Below are positions 10,219 through 19,486 of a stretch of DNA of 64,000 bases, one piece after another. The position numbers and the translations under genes were made by a program. Below the pieces are notes generated by a model. That model made no database searches. It was not told where the DNA came from and worked only from the letters and a program-made list of their open reading frames with translations. The stretch comes from Bacteroidota bacterium. GTDB taxonomy: Bacteria > Bacteroidota > Bacteroidia > Flavobacteriales > Flavobacteriaceae. The DNA is taken from assembly GCA_018335575.1 (NCBI GenBank), contig JAGXRT010000032.1:1-64000 (forward strand). Reading direction: 5' to 3'. The stretch's first letter is position 1. Each line of letters starts with the position of its first letter.

Positions 10219-10617
10219 ATGTCTATACGTTACCGCATTACACAACGCAAGAACACCATTCAGCAATCATCGGAGGTGCTGCACATCATGCAGGCAGTTA
10301 CCACCGGTACCGTAGATTTGGAAACCATCAGTTACGAAATTAGTCAGGAATCTACCCTGAGTAGGGCTGATATTTATGCCGTTTTAATAGCTTTAGGTGG
10401 GAAGCTACAGCAACATCTGGCCGATGGCAAGATGGTAGATCTGGGCGATTTAGGAAAGTATCGGATAGGTTTTAAGGGTGTGGCCGAAAAAGACCGCAGC
10501 CAGTTATCGGTAAAAAGAATTAAACGGTTTTATCTTAACTACCAACCCTCATTGTGCCTTAAACACTGGCTGAAGAGCGGTGTTAACGTGTATAAAGAGG
10601 GGAGTAGGAGCCAATAA
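10219..10617 (+). CDS. HU-like (HU/IHF superfamily) DNA-binding protein
   Basis: MSIRYRITQRKNTIQQ...; typical Bacteroidota HU-like fold pattern (DLGDLGKYRIGFKG); ORF track starts at upstream TTG 10210, ATG at 10219 preferred. Confidence 0.8.
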   Translation: MSIRYRITQRKNTIQQSSEVLHIMQAVTTGTVDLETISYEISQESTLSRADIYAVLIALGGKLQQHLADGKMVDLGDLGKYRIGFKGVAEKDRSQLSVKRIKRFYLNYQPSLCLKHWLKSGVNVYKEGSRSQ

Positions 10618-10645
10618 ATTTAATCTGTGCAGCAAGTAATCTTGA

Positions 10646-11320
10646 TTAATGATAAATTTCAACAATCCAATTACCTTTTTCTAGGATTTTAAAGTTAAAC
10701 TCAGCGTCGTAATTAGAACCCCCAAATTTAGTAGGTACAGAGTACCGCATTTCACATTCAAAAGGATAGGTAGTAATGTTTTCAAAAACCGCTCTACCCA
10801 TTAATATATTTAAAGTACCGCTAGAACTTAGAATATTTCTGGGAACCGGAAATGAGTTTCCGCCGTTTTTAATGGTAATTGTAACTTTATTTACATCATC
10901 GCTGGCTTTACGAATAATGTACCGTTGAACCGATGTTTTTCTTATTACTTCGTATGGATTTACGACCTTTTTGCCCAGATATTCATTGTTTTTCCAAATG
11001 CCATCTGCAATAGAGTCTTTTCCCTGAACAATTGATACTAATGTTCCTTCACCATTGCGTTCCCCTTTTTTCCATTGTCCTGTGTAGGTAGAACCATCTT
11101 GATAGATCATTACTCCGTGGCCATGTGGGTACCCATTTTTAAATTCACCTTTATAGGTGTGTAATCCTTTTGCTGTACCTTTTCCATGTGCTAAATTTTT
11201 TTTGCATTCACCTAAATATTCTTCTGTTATATCTTTGAGTAAGACTTTGCAAGATTGTTGTGGGTATAAAAATGTTGAAAAAAAAAGTAAAAGTATTACT
11301 GTTATAGTTGAAGATTTCAT
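10646..11320 (-). CDS. MORN-repeat containing secreted protein
   Basis: 224 aa; signal peptide; MORN repeats YKGEFKNGYPHGHGVMIYQDGSTYTGQWKKGERNGEGTLV. Confidence 0.8.
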   Translation of the reverse strand: MKSSTITVILLLFFSTFLYPQQSCKVLLKDITEEYLGECKKNLAHGKGTAKGLHTYKGEFKNGYPHGHGVMIYQDGSTYTGQWKKGERNGEGTLVSIVQGKDSIADGIWKNNEYLGKKVVNPYEVIRKTSVQRYIIRKASDDVNKVTITIKNGGNSFPVPRNILSSSGTLNILMGRAVFENITTYPFECEMRYSVPTKFGGSNYDAEFNFKILEKGNWIVEIYH

Positions 11321-11385
11321 GTTATTATATTTTGATTGTATTAAAGTTACTAAATTAAAATTAGCTAGACCAGAATATAGATAAT

Positions 11386-11416
11386 AAAAAAAGGGTTGTA
11401 GCTACAACCCTTTTTA
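11386..11416 (-). terminator. Rho-independent terminator (possibly bidirectional)
   Basis: AAAAAAGGGTTGTAGCTACAACCCTTTTT directly after the stop of the 11433..11732 ORF (minus strand). Confidence 0.8.
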
Positions 11417-11432
11417 ATAAAACTAAATTTAA

Positions 11433-11732
11433 TTACAGTTTTGTTACGACAAATTTTGTGCCGTCGTTTACAACTTTAAGGATTTTATATGCTTTTGGAC
11501 TTCCCCAAGATGCAGGTCCTACAAAATATGTATATGGATAATTAGTACCATCAAAAGTGCCTGTAATAGTTTGGATAGTACCGTTTGGATGTAACAATTT
11601 AAAGGTATAGTTAAAGTTTACTCCTTCACCCCAATCTAAAATAGTTACATAATAATCTCCAACAGGGTCTTCTAACCAAATAGCATGATCAACTTCTGGA
11701 TTAGCACCAGTAGCCCCACCAGTACCCCACAA
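11433..11732 (-). pseudogene. C-terminal fragment of a secreted/lipoprotein-like protein (third gene of the Sus locus?)
   Basis: Only ~100 codons, starts at TTG, open in frame for only ~15 more codons upstream, no signal peptide; beta-rich sequence WLEDPVGDYYVTILDWGEGVNFNYTFKLLHPNGTIQTITGTFDG; sits directly downstream of susD3. Confidence 0.45.
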
Positions 11733-11854
11733 AGTGGCAGGATAGGTAGCGGTATCGCTATGCTTACATAGCCCTCAATCACCTCGCACACAAGTCAATA
11801 CATTTTGATTAACAACAATATTATTGACTTTTTTTCAATTTCTATACAAAAATA

Positions 11855-11880
11855 AAAGACCCTCAAACATGAGGGTCTTT
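11855..11880 (-). terminator. Rho-independent terminator after susD3
   Basis: AAAGACCCTCA-aaca-TGAGGGTCTTT hairpin between susD3 and the fragment. Confidence 0.75.
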
Positions 11881-11900
11881 AAGCAATATAAAACAATATA

Positions 11901-13319
11901 TTATTGGTTCCAGAATACTTTGGTTGTAAACTTGTCACCTCCAATAGCCGTACTGGCAGCTTTGTAGTTATCTCCATTTCTTTGAGATTCATCAGCCGGA
12001 TAAGTTAGTCGTACAGGAACTTTACCTTCAGCAGCTGCATCAGCTTCTGCAGGAGCTAATAATACTGGATATTTAAATATTCTCCAAGAAGACCATGCTT
12101 CAAAACCGCGGGAATAAAGGGCAATGTATTTTTGCATTCCAATTGATTGTTGCCAATTTGTAGCATCATAAGCTACACTTGGTTGTGCTATATAAGCAGC
12201 AGCATCTGCTGATGGTGCCCAATACTTAATAGAAGCTGTAATTGCCTCGTTGTAATGGGTTGCTGCACCCGTTACACCTCCTAGTCCTCTTGCTGCGGCT
12301 TCGGCTAATAAGAATTTAACCTCTGCATAGTCAAGGATAACACCTTCAAAGTCTGGTTTGTGAAAAATGTCCCCTAAATGTGTAAATGCAACAAAAGAGT
12401 TATTTGCGCCATAAGGCCCACCTATGTATGGAGTTTTATTATCTCCTAAATATACAGGGGTTCTAGGGTCATTTAGCGGAACAATAATGTTTACAAATGT
12501 ATCTGCAGCGACTACGTCAGAGCGTCCGCTTTCTACTAAATTCTCCCACAATGGATTAGCATAAGGAGAAGATGATAAAAATTTAAATGCAGCATTGTCT
12601 GCATTGGATGTAAATACACCACCAGCTACAGCTGATGCAACTTTACCTCCATCTTTAACTCTAAGAGCCATTCTTAATTTCAACGAATTTGCAAATTTCT
12701 TCCAGGATGCAACATTTCCGTTATAGATGAAGTCGGCTGATCCAAAAGAACCTGAGCTTGGATTTAAATCAGCAATTGCAGCATCAAGTTTAGTAAATAA
12801 AGAAGCATAGATATCTGTATCGTTATCGTACTTTGGAAGCGGGTTATCAATGTCAAGCGCTTCAGTATATGGTACATCACCAAATACATCAACTAAAACA
12901 TGAAATGTGTATACTTCTAGAATTGAAATTACAGCTAATTGGTTTTTATTTTTAGCTACTAATGCCGGTGCTATATTAGCGCCTTCAGCAGTTAAAATTT
13001 TCTTAGCTTCTTTAAAATCTATCAATACATCTCTGTACAAAGCATTCCAGAAACGTCCTGGGACGTCGCGCGTACCAAGTCTGTATTGAGTTTCATCTGG
13101 ATATGTAGTTGCAGACCAATATTGCGCCAAATTGTTAAATATGTTTATATTAACATTATGGGTTTTCATAGTTCTTGCCAAGTTTCTTTCAGCATTGCTG
13201 AACAGGGTGCTTGCAGGAACTTCGGTAGCTTGCTTAGGGTCTTTATTCCATTCACTAAAGTCATTAGTACATGAAACAGCACCTAATAAAACAAAAGCTA
13301 TTAATATATATTTTTTCAT
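11901..13319 (-). CDS. SusD/RagB-family nutrient-binding outer membrane lipoprotein (SusD-like_2 type)
   Basis: 472 aa; lipobox GAVSCTNDF; WNKDPKQATEVPASTLFSNAERNL. Confidence 0.92.
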   Translation of the reverse strand: MKKYILIAFVLLGAVSCTNDFSEWNKDPKQATEVPASTLFSNAERNLARTMKTHNVNINIFNNLAQYWSATTYPDETQYRLGTRDVPGRFWNALYRDVLIDFKEAKKILTAEGANIAPALVAKNKNQLAVISILEVYTFHVLVDVFGDVPYTEALDIDNPLPKYDNDTDIYASLFTKLDAAIADLNPSSGSFGSADFIYNGNVASWKKFANSLKLRMALRVKDGGKVASAVAGGVFTSNADNAAFKFLSSSPYANPLWENLVESGRSDVVAADTFVNIIVPLNDPRTPVYLGDNKTPYIGGPYGANNSFVAFTHLGDIFHKPDFEGVILDYAEVKFLLAEAAARGLGGVTGAATHYNEAITASIKYWAPSADAAAYIAQPSVAYDATNWQQSIGMQKYIALYSRGFEAWSSWRIFKYPVLLAPAEADAAAEGKVPVRLTYPADESQRNGDNYKAASTAIGGDKFTTKVFWNQ

Positions 13320-13333
13320 AATTAAATTACTTT

Positions 13334-16300
13334 TTAAAATTGAACTTTAAGGTTAATACCTAACTCTTTAACAGATGGGTATGCTCCAGATTGATATCCT
13401 TGAATATTTCCAGAACTTAAACCAGCTTCAGGATCTGCATACGGAGTGCTCTTATCAATAATCCATAAGTTTTTACCAATAGCAGTCAAAGTTAAATTGC
13501 TAACATGCAATTTTTTGAGTACATCTTTAGGGAAATCGTAAGAAAGAGCGACTTCTCTTAATTTAACAAAACCTGCATCATAAGTATGTTCTGCATTAGT
13601 TGCACGAGCATATCCCCAAGGGTTTGCATAGTAATCAGCTCTTACACGTTTTGTGTTAGGTGTGCCGTCAGCTAAAACTCCAGGTAAAATTACTCCACCA
13701 CCATTAGCTAAAGTATTTCTTACTGGGTTTCCTAAGTCATTAATAAATACAGTATTAGCATATATACCGGTTGCATAACCATACCAAGTATCTAATGAGA
13801 ATACGTCTCCTCCTTTTTTAACATCAATTAAGAAACTGAAGTTAATGTTTTTATATCTAAAGGAATTGTTGATACCGCCTATCCAATCAGGATTTACATT
13901 ACCAATAACTTCTTTTGAAGCAGATTTTTGATAGTAACCAGTTGAGGCAACTATTTTTTCTCCTTTTTCGTTGTAAACGTAGTTATAACCAACAATTGAA
14001 CCGTAAGGCTGGCCAACAGTAGCATTAATAGAAACTCCACCTTGTACAGAAGCTAATTGTAATTGATTTACCCCTTCATACAATGAAACTACTTTATTTT
14101 TATTTTTACTCCAGTTTAAATTAACATCCCAAGAAAAATCAGCTGTTTTAATTGGAGTAGCATTTAAACTTAATTCAACCCCTTTGTTGGTAATTTCACC
14201 AGAGTTAACCCATTTTGAATCGTACCCTGTAGCATTTGATACAGACACAGACATAATTTGGTTTATGGATGATTTGTCATAAGCAGAAAGGTCAAATCCT
14301 AATCTGTTGTTGATGAATCTCATTTCAAGACCAATTTCTTTTTCTTTGGTTGACTCATCTTTTAGGTTTGCATTGTTTTTAGATGCCGGTAATGAATATA
14401 ACGGATTTCCACCCATGTTACCAATGTTTGAATACGTATCGTAAATTCTTAAGGCGTCAGCAGCATTACCTGTTTCTGCATATCCTGCTCTTAACTTACC
14501 AAAGGTAATTACGTCACTTTCAATAAATTTAGAGAAAAGGAAGCTTGTTGAAACTGAATAATAATCAAATTTATTATCATCTTTAGGTAAGGTAGATGCT
14601 TTTTCATGTCTGTACGATCCCTCTAGGTATAAGTAGTTGTCATAACCTAAACTTACGTTTCCAAATATTGAATTTCTACCCCATTCAGCGTCGTATTCTC
14701 CTGGTGCAACCGATAATTCTTTACTGTTACGTAATGCATATAAACGCGGAACTACTAAACCACCTGTAGTTGCAGCAAAAATATTATTAGCTTTACTTCT
14801 TACAGCATTTGCCCCAACAGTACCTCTTACGTTTAATTTATCTGCCATAAAGTTTTTATCAAAATTCAAATAAAGGTCATAGTTGTTATTTTGGAAACTA
14901 TTTAAACCTTTGCTGTATTCTGATACGTCAACACTTCCTACTGCTACTCGTTCTTCTTGAATTTCATTATAAGTATCTAACGTACCTCTGGCCATAACAT
15001 CTAACCAATCATTAACTTTATATGTTAATGTAATGTGACCGTTTACACGATTTCTTTCGTCATTTTGATAATTTTCGTAACGAGTCCAATAAGGGTTGTC
15101 AAAATAAATTGGAGTTAAATCAAAAGGTGAATTTGTATTCCAAGTTATGTTTTCACGTGTCAAGAAATAAGCAGCTCTTTGTTCTTGGATATCAACGTTG
15201 GTTTGATACCATTGTTTGAATGATTGGTTAGGGTTTTTAGAATCATAACCTGTACCATAACGACCTTTACCCTTAATTCTAGAATAAGTTACTTTAGAAT
15301 TTACGCTAATTTTATCATTTAAATTGTACGATCCTCCAAAGTCAAAAATGTCTTTTTTGATTGAACTGTTAGGTAAGATACCTGATTGATCAAAATTAGT
15401 ATATGCTAAACGATAGGTTCCTTTCTCAGTTGCTCCATCAAACGAAACGCTATTAATAGCAGTTACTGATGTTTCAAAGAATGAAGTAGGATCATTATTA
15501 GCGGCTAACCATGGTCTTGGTTTTAAATACGTATCTGGTAATTGAGGATAGAACGAATCCCATTGGTAAACCAATTTGTTAGGATCAAAAGCGGCTCCAA
15601 AAGAAGCATCTTCAGTAGATGGAGTAACTAAATCTAATGAACCATCTCCATCCATATCATAATCTTCAAAATAACCAGTACTTCCATAATACGCACCATA
15701 TCCTGCACCATACGATTTTTGATATTTAGTATAGGTCGATGGGTCAAAATTACCAATTGAATAACTAGAATTTACAGTCAAACCTAATTGATTATCTTTT
15801 GCTTTACCTTTTTTGGTAGTAATAATTACAACACCATTAGCTGCGCTTGATCCGTACAATACAGAAGCAGCACCCCCTTTAAGGATATTGATTGATTCAA
15901 TATCATCTGGGTTAATATCTGATGCAGCATTACCATAATCATAACCACCTCTACCTGTTTGTTGATTAATACTATTTGTATTATTGTTGCTTAAAGGAAC
16001 ACCATCAACTACAAATAATGCTTGGTTATTTCCTGTTAATGAGCTGTTACCACGTATTACAACATTCGTAGAACCACCCATTGTACCACTCGACTTAATT
16101 TCAACCCCAGATATCTTACCAGATAGCGAATTCATAAAGTTTGCATCTTTAACACGAGCAACTTCATCACCACCAACCTGTTGAGTAGAATATCCTAAAG
16201 ATTTTTTCTCTTTAGAAATTCCGAGCGCAGTTACTACCACCTCATCTAAAACTTGTGTTCCAGATAATGTTACGTTAATAACGTTAGTAGATCCAACAAC

Positions 16301-16546
16301 TTTTGTTTGAGTTTCAAATCCCACATAGCTAAACATCAACGCATCGCCGACTTTAGCTTTAATTGAGAATTTTCCATCAAAATCTGTGGCGACTCCAACT
16401 GTGGTGCCTTTAATTAAAACACTAACTCCCGGTAATGGACCAGATTCGTCTGAAACAGTACCAGTTATAGTCTTTTCTTGTGCAAAGGAAATTTGCACAA
16501 ATAACGCTAATAATAGCGCTAGAATACCATTAAACTTTGTTTTCAT
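13334..16546 (-). CDS. SusC/RagA-family TonB-linked outer membrane protein
   Basis: 1070 aa; signal peptide, CarboxypepD_reg domain, plug (ANGVVIITTKKGK), C-terminal barrel. Confidence 0.96.
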   Translation of the reverse strand: MKTKFNGILALLLALFVQISFAQEKTITGTVSDESGPLPGVSVLIKGTTVGVATDFDGKFSIKAKVGDALMFSYVGFETQTKVVGSTNVINVTLSGTQVLDEVVVTALGISKEKKSLGYSTQQVGGDEVARVKDANFMNSLSGKISGVEIKSSGTMGGSTNVVIRGNSSLTGNNQALFVVDGVPLSNNNTNSINQQTGRGGYDYGNAASDINPDDIESINILKGGAASVLYGSSAANGVVIITTKKGKAKDNQLGLTVNSSYSIGNFDPSTYTKYQKSYGAGYGAYYGSTGYFEDYDMDGDGSLDLVTPSTEDASFGAAFDPNKLVYQWDSFYPQLPDTYLKPRPWLAANNDPTSFFETSVTAINSVSFDGATEKGTYRLAYTNFDQSGILPNSSIKKDIFDFGGSYNLNDKISVNSKVTYSRIKGKGRYGTGYDSKNPNQSFKQWYQTNVDIQEQRAAYFLTRENITWNTNSPFDLTPIYFDNPYWTRYENYQNDERNRVNGHITLTYKVNDWLDVMARGTLDTYNEIQEERVAVGSVDVSEYSKGLNSFQNNNYDLYLNFDKNFMADKLNVRGTVGANAVRSKANNIFAATTGGLVVPRLYALRNSKELSVAPGEYDAEWGRNSIFGNVSLGYDNYLYLEGSYRHEKASTLPKDDNKFDYYSVSTSFLFSKFIESDVITFGKLRAGYAETGNAADALRIYDTYSNIGNMGGNPLYSLPASKNNANLKDESTKEKEIGLEMRFINNRLGFDLSAYDKSSINQIMSVSVSNATGYDSKWVNSGEITNKGVELSLNATPIKTADFSWDVNLNWSKNKNKVVSLYEGVNQLQLASVQGGVSINATVGQPYGSIVGYNYVYNEKGEKIVASTGYYQKSASKEVIGNVNPDWIGGINNSFRYKNINFSFLIDVKKGGDVFSLDTWYGYATGIYANTVFINDLGNPVRNTLANGGGVILPGVLADGTPNTKRVRADYYANPWGYARATNAEHTYDAGFVKLREVALSYDFPKDVLKKLHVSNLTLTAIGKNLWIIDKSTPYADPEAGLSSGNIQGYQSGAYPSVKELGINLKVQF

Positions 16547-16747
16547 TGTATAATTATTTGAATTAATTAGCTCAAAAATCTTAAATTTATGTTAATAAAA
16601 CAACTATTTGAGCTTTTTTTTTTAGGTTAATGTTAAATTAAAGTATAAACGCTATTTAAATTTCATAATCGAAATAATATTACTAAGTTTACTGAATATT
16701 TTGTAAAAATTATTTCATGGTTTGCGAGAAAAATATGTAACTTTTTT

Positions 16748-18478
16748 TTAAAAAGTTTGTTTCCAAGTAATATGCACTTTAGCATTCTGAAAATCAAAGG
16801 AATCTCTGGGAAATTTTCCGATAGCATAGCTTAGCGATAGAAATCCATTGGGTATTTTAAACGCATAACCTAGTCCTAATCCAACCAATGCATCATTAGT
16901 ATTTTGAACCTGATTTTTTACAATTCCAAAATCGGAGATGCTGTAAAGAAAAGAATCATTAGCTGTTATAAAACGGTATTCTAAATTTAAAATACTATAG
17001 GCAGCTACCCGAATTTGCTGTTCGTTAAAACCTCTAATAGTAGTTGCTCCACCAATGAAGTACAATTCATTGGTGTAATAATCATCGCTTATAATTTTTT
17101 TGGATTGGTTCTGAACAAAAATATAATTCCGATTATTTAGTTCATGTGTATAATTCACGAACATCTCTAATTGTTGTTGGTTTGTTTTAGTTCCTTCAAC
17201 AGTTCTGCTACCAGTATAGGCATTAAAGTGTGTTTCCCATATCGTACTAAAAATTCTTGTAGGTTTTATAAGTTCATAAGAATACCCAATGCCTATTAAG
17301 TTTTTCTTAAAGGCTGCTAAACTCGAATTATTAGTTGTGTTTAAAAGACTGGATGTTTGCGCTTGATAAACAGTTTTTAATTGGTGTGCATTTAGTTGAT
17401 ATGACAGACCTGTATTAACTGTTGTAACCAAGTAGGTAGAATCTTGTTTGTGTAATTCAAAGGAGCCCTCCAAAGAAAATGGCGAATTAAAAAGGTAAGG
17501 CAACTTGGTATTTAATAAAAAATTGGTTCTGTCCATACCAGCCGCATTCCATTTAACGGAAAACTGTTCACCTTTATTTAAAAGATTATTGAATAATACA
17601 TTGGCATATCCATAAAACGTTAGCTTTGAGCTGTTTTCATCAGTTTTAAAACCTAGCAAACCATCAAATTGATGCGCTTTTTTCTTTTGAAGATATAAAA
17701 AGATTTGAGTAGAATCATTGGTAAACAATACTGCTGGCGGTTTTAGTTCTGATACGAATAAGAGTTTATTAAGTGCTGCACTGGCGTTTATTAATTTCTG
17801 CTGGTTATATACAGAGGTTTTTTTTAAGGAAGTTTGATGTTTAATAAAAGCTGTAGGAAAATCAGGGTAACCTTCAATAATTATTTTATCAATGGATCTT
17901 AGCTTGTTTTTTTTGATTTCTAAAAAAGCGACAAGTTTGTTGTCTTTAATAGCCTGGTTTTTTAATTGGACCGTTACAAAAGGATATCCCAAAGCGTTGT
18001 AATGTTTAAGAATTTCTGTAACAATAGTTTCCAGCATATCCGTGGCAACTTCAACAACGTTTAGTTCTATGTTAAATTTTTGTCGTATAGAAATTGGTAA
18101 GGCTTCATCAATCAATACGCTTATTGAAGTAAATTGCTTACCAGCTGTAAAATTGTATGCAACGGTATGGTCGTTTTTACTTGTGCGCTCAAAATACGAA
18201 TTGAGATATCCTTCTGTTTGTGCGAGTAAATTAATAGAGTCAAGTTCATGTTCAACTTCCTTAGCATTGTAAAAAACAGTATCGTATTTAAAGTTGTTTA
18301 GCAATCTTTTAGAAATACTGTCTGTTGGAAATAGTTTTAACTGAATTTCTTGTGCTTTTATTGGATAAAAAACAAAGAAAAAAATTAGTATATATATATA
18401 TGGTGTAAAAAATGCTTTTTGAAACACAAATTTATGAGTTAAAATACATAGGAAAGATACAAATTTTGAGCATTTCAA
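16748..18478 (-). CDS. BamA/TamA-family (Omp85-like) outer membrane protein with POTRA-like N-terminus
   Basis: 576 aa; POTRA-like segments (IDKIIIEGYPDFPTAFIKHQ) and C-terminal surface-antigen barrel (FIGGATTIRGFNEQQIR ... LGLGYAFKIPNGFLSLSYAIG); true start may be internal. Confidence 0.8.
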   Translation of the reverse strand: MKCSKFVSFLCILTHKFVFQKAFFTPYIYILIFFFVFYPIKAQEIQLKLFPTDSISKRLLNNFKYDTVFYNAKEVEHELDSINLLAQTEGYLNSYFERTSKNDHTVAYNFTAGKQFTSISVLIDEALPISIRQKFNIELNVVEVATDMLETIVTEILKHYNALGYPFVTVQLKNQAIKDNKLVAFLEIKKNKLRSIDKIIIEGYPDFPTAFIKHQTSLKKTSVYNQQKLINASAALNKLLFVSELKPPAVLFTNDSTQIFLYLQKKKAHQFDGLLGFKTDENSSKLTFYGYANVLFNNLLNKGEQFSVKWNAAGMDRTNFLLNTKLPYLFNSPFSLEGSFELHKQDSTYLVTTVNTGLSYQLNAHQLKTVYQAQTSSLLNTTNNSSLAAFKKNLIGIGYSYELIKPTRIFSTIWETHFNAYTGSRTVEGTKTNQQQLEMFVNYTHELNNRNYIFVQNQSKKIISDDYYTNELYFIGGATTIRGFNEQQIRVAAYSILNLEYRFITANDSFLYSISDFGIVKNQVQNTNDALVGLGLGYAFKIPNGFLSLSYAIGKFPRDSFDFQNAKVHITWKQTF

Positions 18479-18506
18479 TAACTTTTAAAAATTTAATTCT
18501 TAGGAG

Positions 18507-18538
18507 TTTGTTTAAAGTGAAAATTATTTCTAAATTTG
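18507..18538 (+). promoter_or_regulatory. Bacteroidota-type promoter for the ribosomal protein superoperon
   Basis: TTTG (18507-18510), 20-nt spacer, TAAATTTG (18531-18538) matching TTTG-N19-21-TAnnTTTG; rpsL ATG at 18597. Confidence 0.75.
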
Positions 18539-18596
18539 CAAACTCTTTAAAAATACGAGAGTTAAAAGAAAAACAAGTAATAAACAACAAATTAGT

Positions 18597-18974
18597 ATGC
18601 CAACTATTCAACAATTAGTAAGAACAGGAAGAGCCAAAATGACTAAGAAGAGCAAATCGGCTGCTTTAGATTCTTGCCCACAACGAAGAGGGGTATGTAC
18701 GCGTGTTTACACTACAACACCAAAAAAACCGAACTCAGCAATGCGTAAAGTTGCGCGTGTTCGTTTAACAAATGGTAATGAAGTAAATGCTTACATCCCA
18801 GGTGAAGGGCACAATCTACAAGAGCACTCGATAGTATTAGTAAGAGGCGGAAGGGTAAAAGATTTACCAGGTGTTAGATACCACATTGTACGTGGTGCGT
18901 TAGATACTGCCGGAGTTAACGGTAGAAATCAGCGAAGATCTAAATATGGTACTAAACGCCCTAAACAAAAGTAA
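18597..18974 (+). CDS. rpsL: 30S ribosomal protein S12
   Basis: [12 protein letters not shown]...[17 protein letters not shown]. Confidence 0.99.
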   Translation: MPTIQQLVRTGRAKMTKKSKSAALDSCPQRRGVCTRVYTTTPKKPNSAMRKVARVRLTNGNEVNAYIPGEGHNLQEHSIVLVRGGRVKDLPGVRYHIVRGALDTAGVNGRNQRRSKYGTKRPKQK

Positions 18975-18999
18975 TTTTAAAAACTTTTAAAGAAAAGAC

Positions 19000-19476
19000 A
19001 TGAGAAAAAGAGCGGCCAAAAAAAGAATTCTTTTACCAGATCCTAAATTTAACGACCAGTTAGTAACACGTTTTGTAAACATGTTAATGTGGGATGGTAA
19101 AAAGTCTGTAGCTTTTAAAGTGTTTTATGATGCATTAGACATTGTAGAACAACGAAAACAAGACGAAGAAAAAACGTCACTTGAAATTTGGAAAGATGCC
19201 CTTTCTAACGTAATGCCACAAGTTGAAGTGCGCAGCCGTAGAGTAGGGGGTGCTACCTTCCAAATTCCGATGCAAATTAGACCAGATCGTAAAATATCAG
19301 TTGCGATGAAATGGTTGATATTATATGCTCGTAGACGTAACGAAAAATCAATGCCAAACAAATTAGCCGGTGAAATTCTATCAGCAGCAAAAGAAGAAGG
19401 TGCAGCAGTTAAGAAAAGAATGGATACCCATAAAATGGCAGAAGCAAACAAAGCCTTCTCGCACTTTAGATTTTAA
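19000..19476 (+). CDS. rpsG: 30S ribosomal protein S7
   Basis: [19 protein letters not shown]...[19 protein letters not shown]. Confidence 0.99.
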   Translation: MRKRAAKKRILLPDPKFNDQLVTRFVNMLMWDGKKSVAFKVFYDALDIVEQRKQDEEKTSLEIWKDALSNVMPQVEVRSRRVGGATFQIPMQIRPDRKISVAMKWLILYARRRNEKSMPNKLAGEILSAAKEEGAAVKKRMDTHKMAEANKAFSHFRF

Positions 19477-19486
19477 TTAAATTAGA

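Noticed and set aside
12907-13350. Three + strand ORFs opposite susD3
   Set aside because: Antisense to a strongly supported SusD gene, with no recognisable motifs.
16569-16623. AGCTCAAA...TTTGAGCT followed by a T-run as a + strand terminator
   Set aside because: Loop is ~35 nt and there is no + strand gene ending there; more likely part of the susC3 upstream region.
18412-18618. Overlapping sense and antisense ORFs between the Omp85-like gene and rpsL
   Set aside because: AT-rich intergenic/promoter region containing the rpsL promoter; translations are low-complexity (I/F/K/L-rich).
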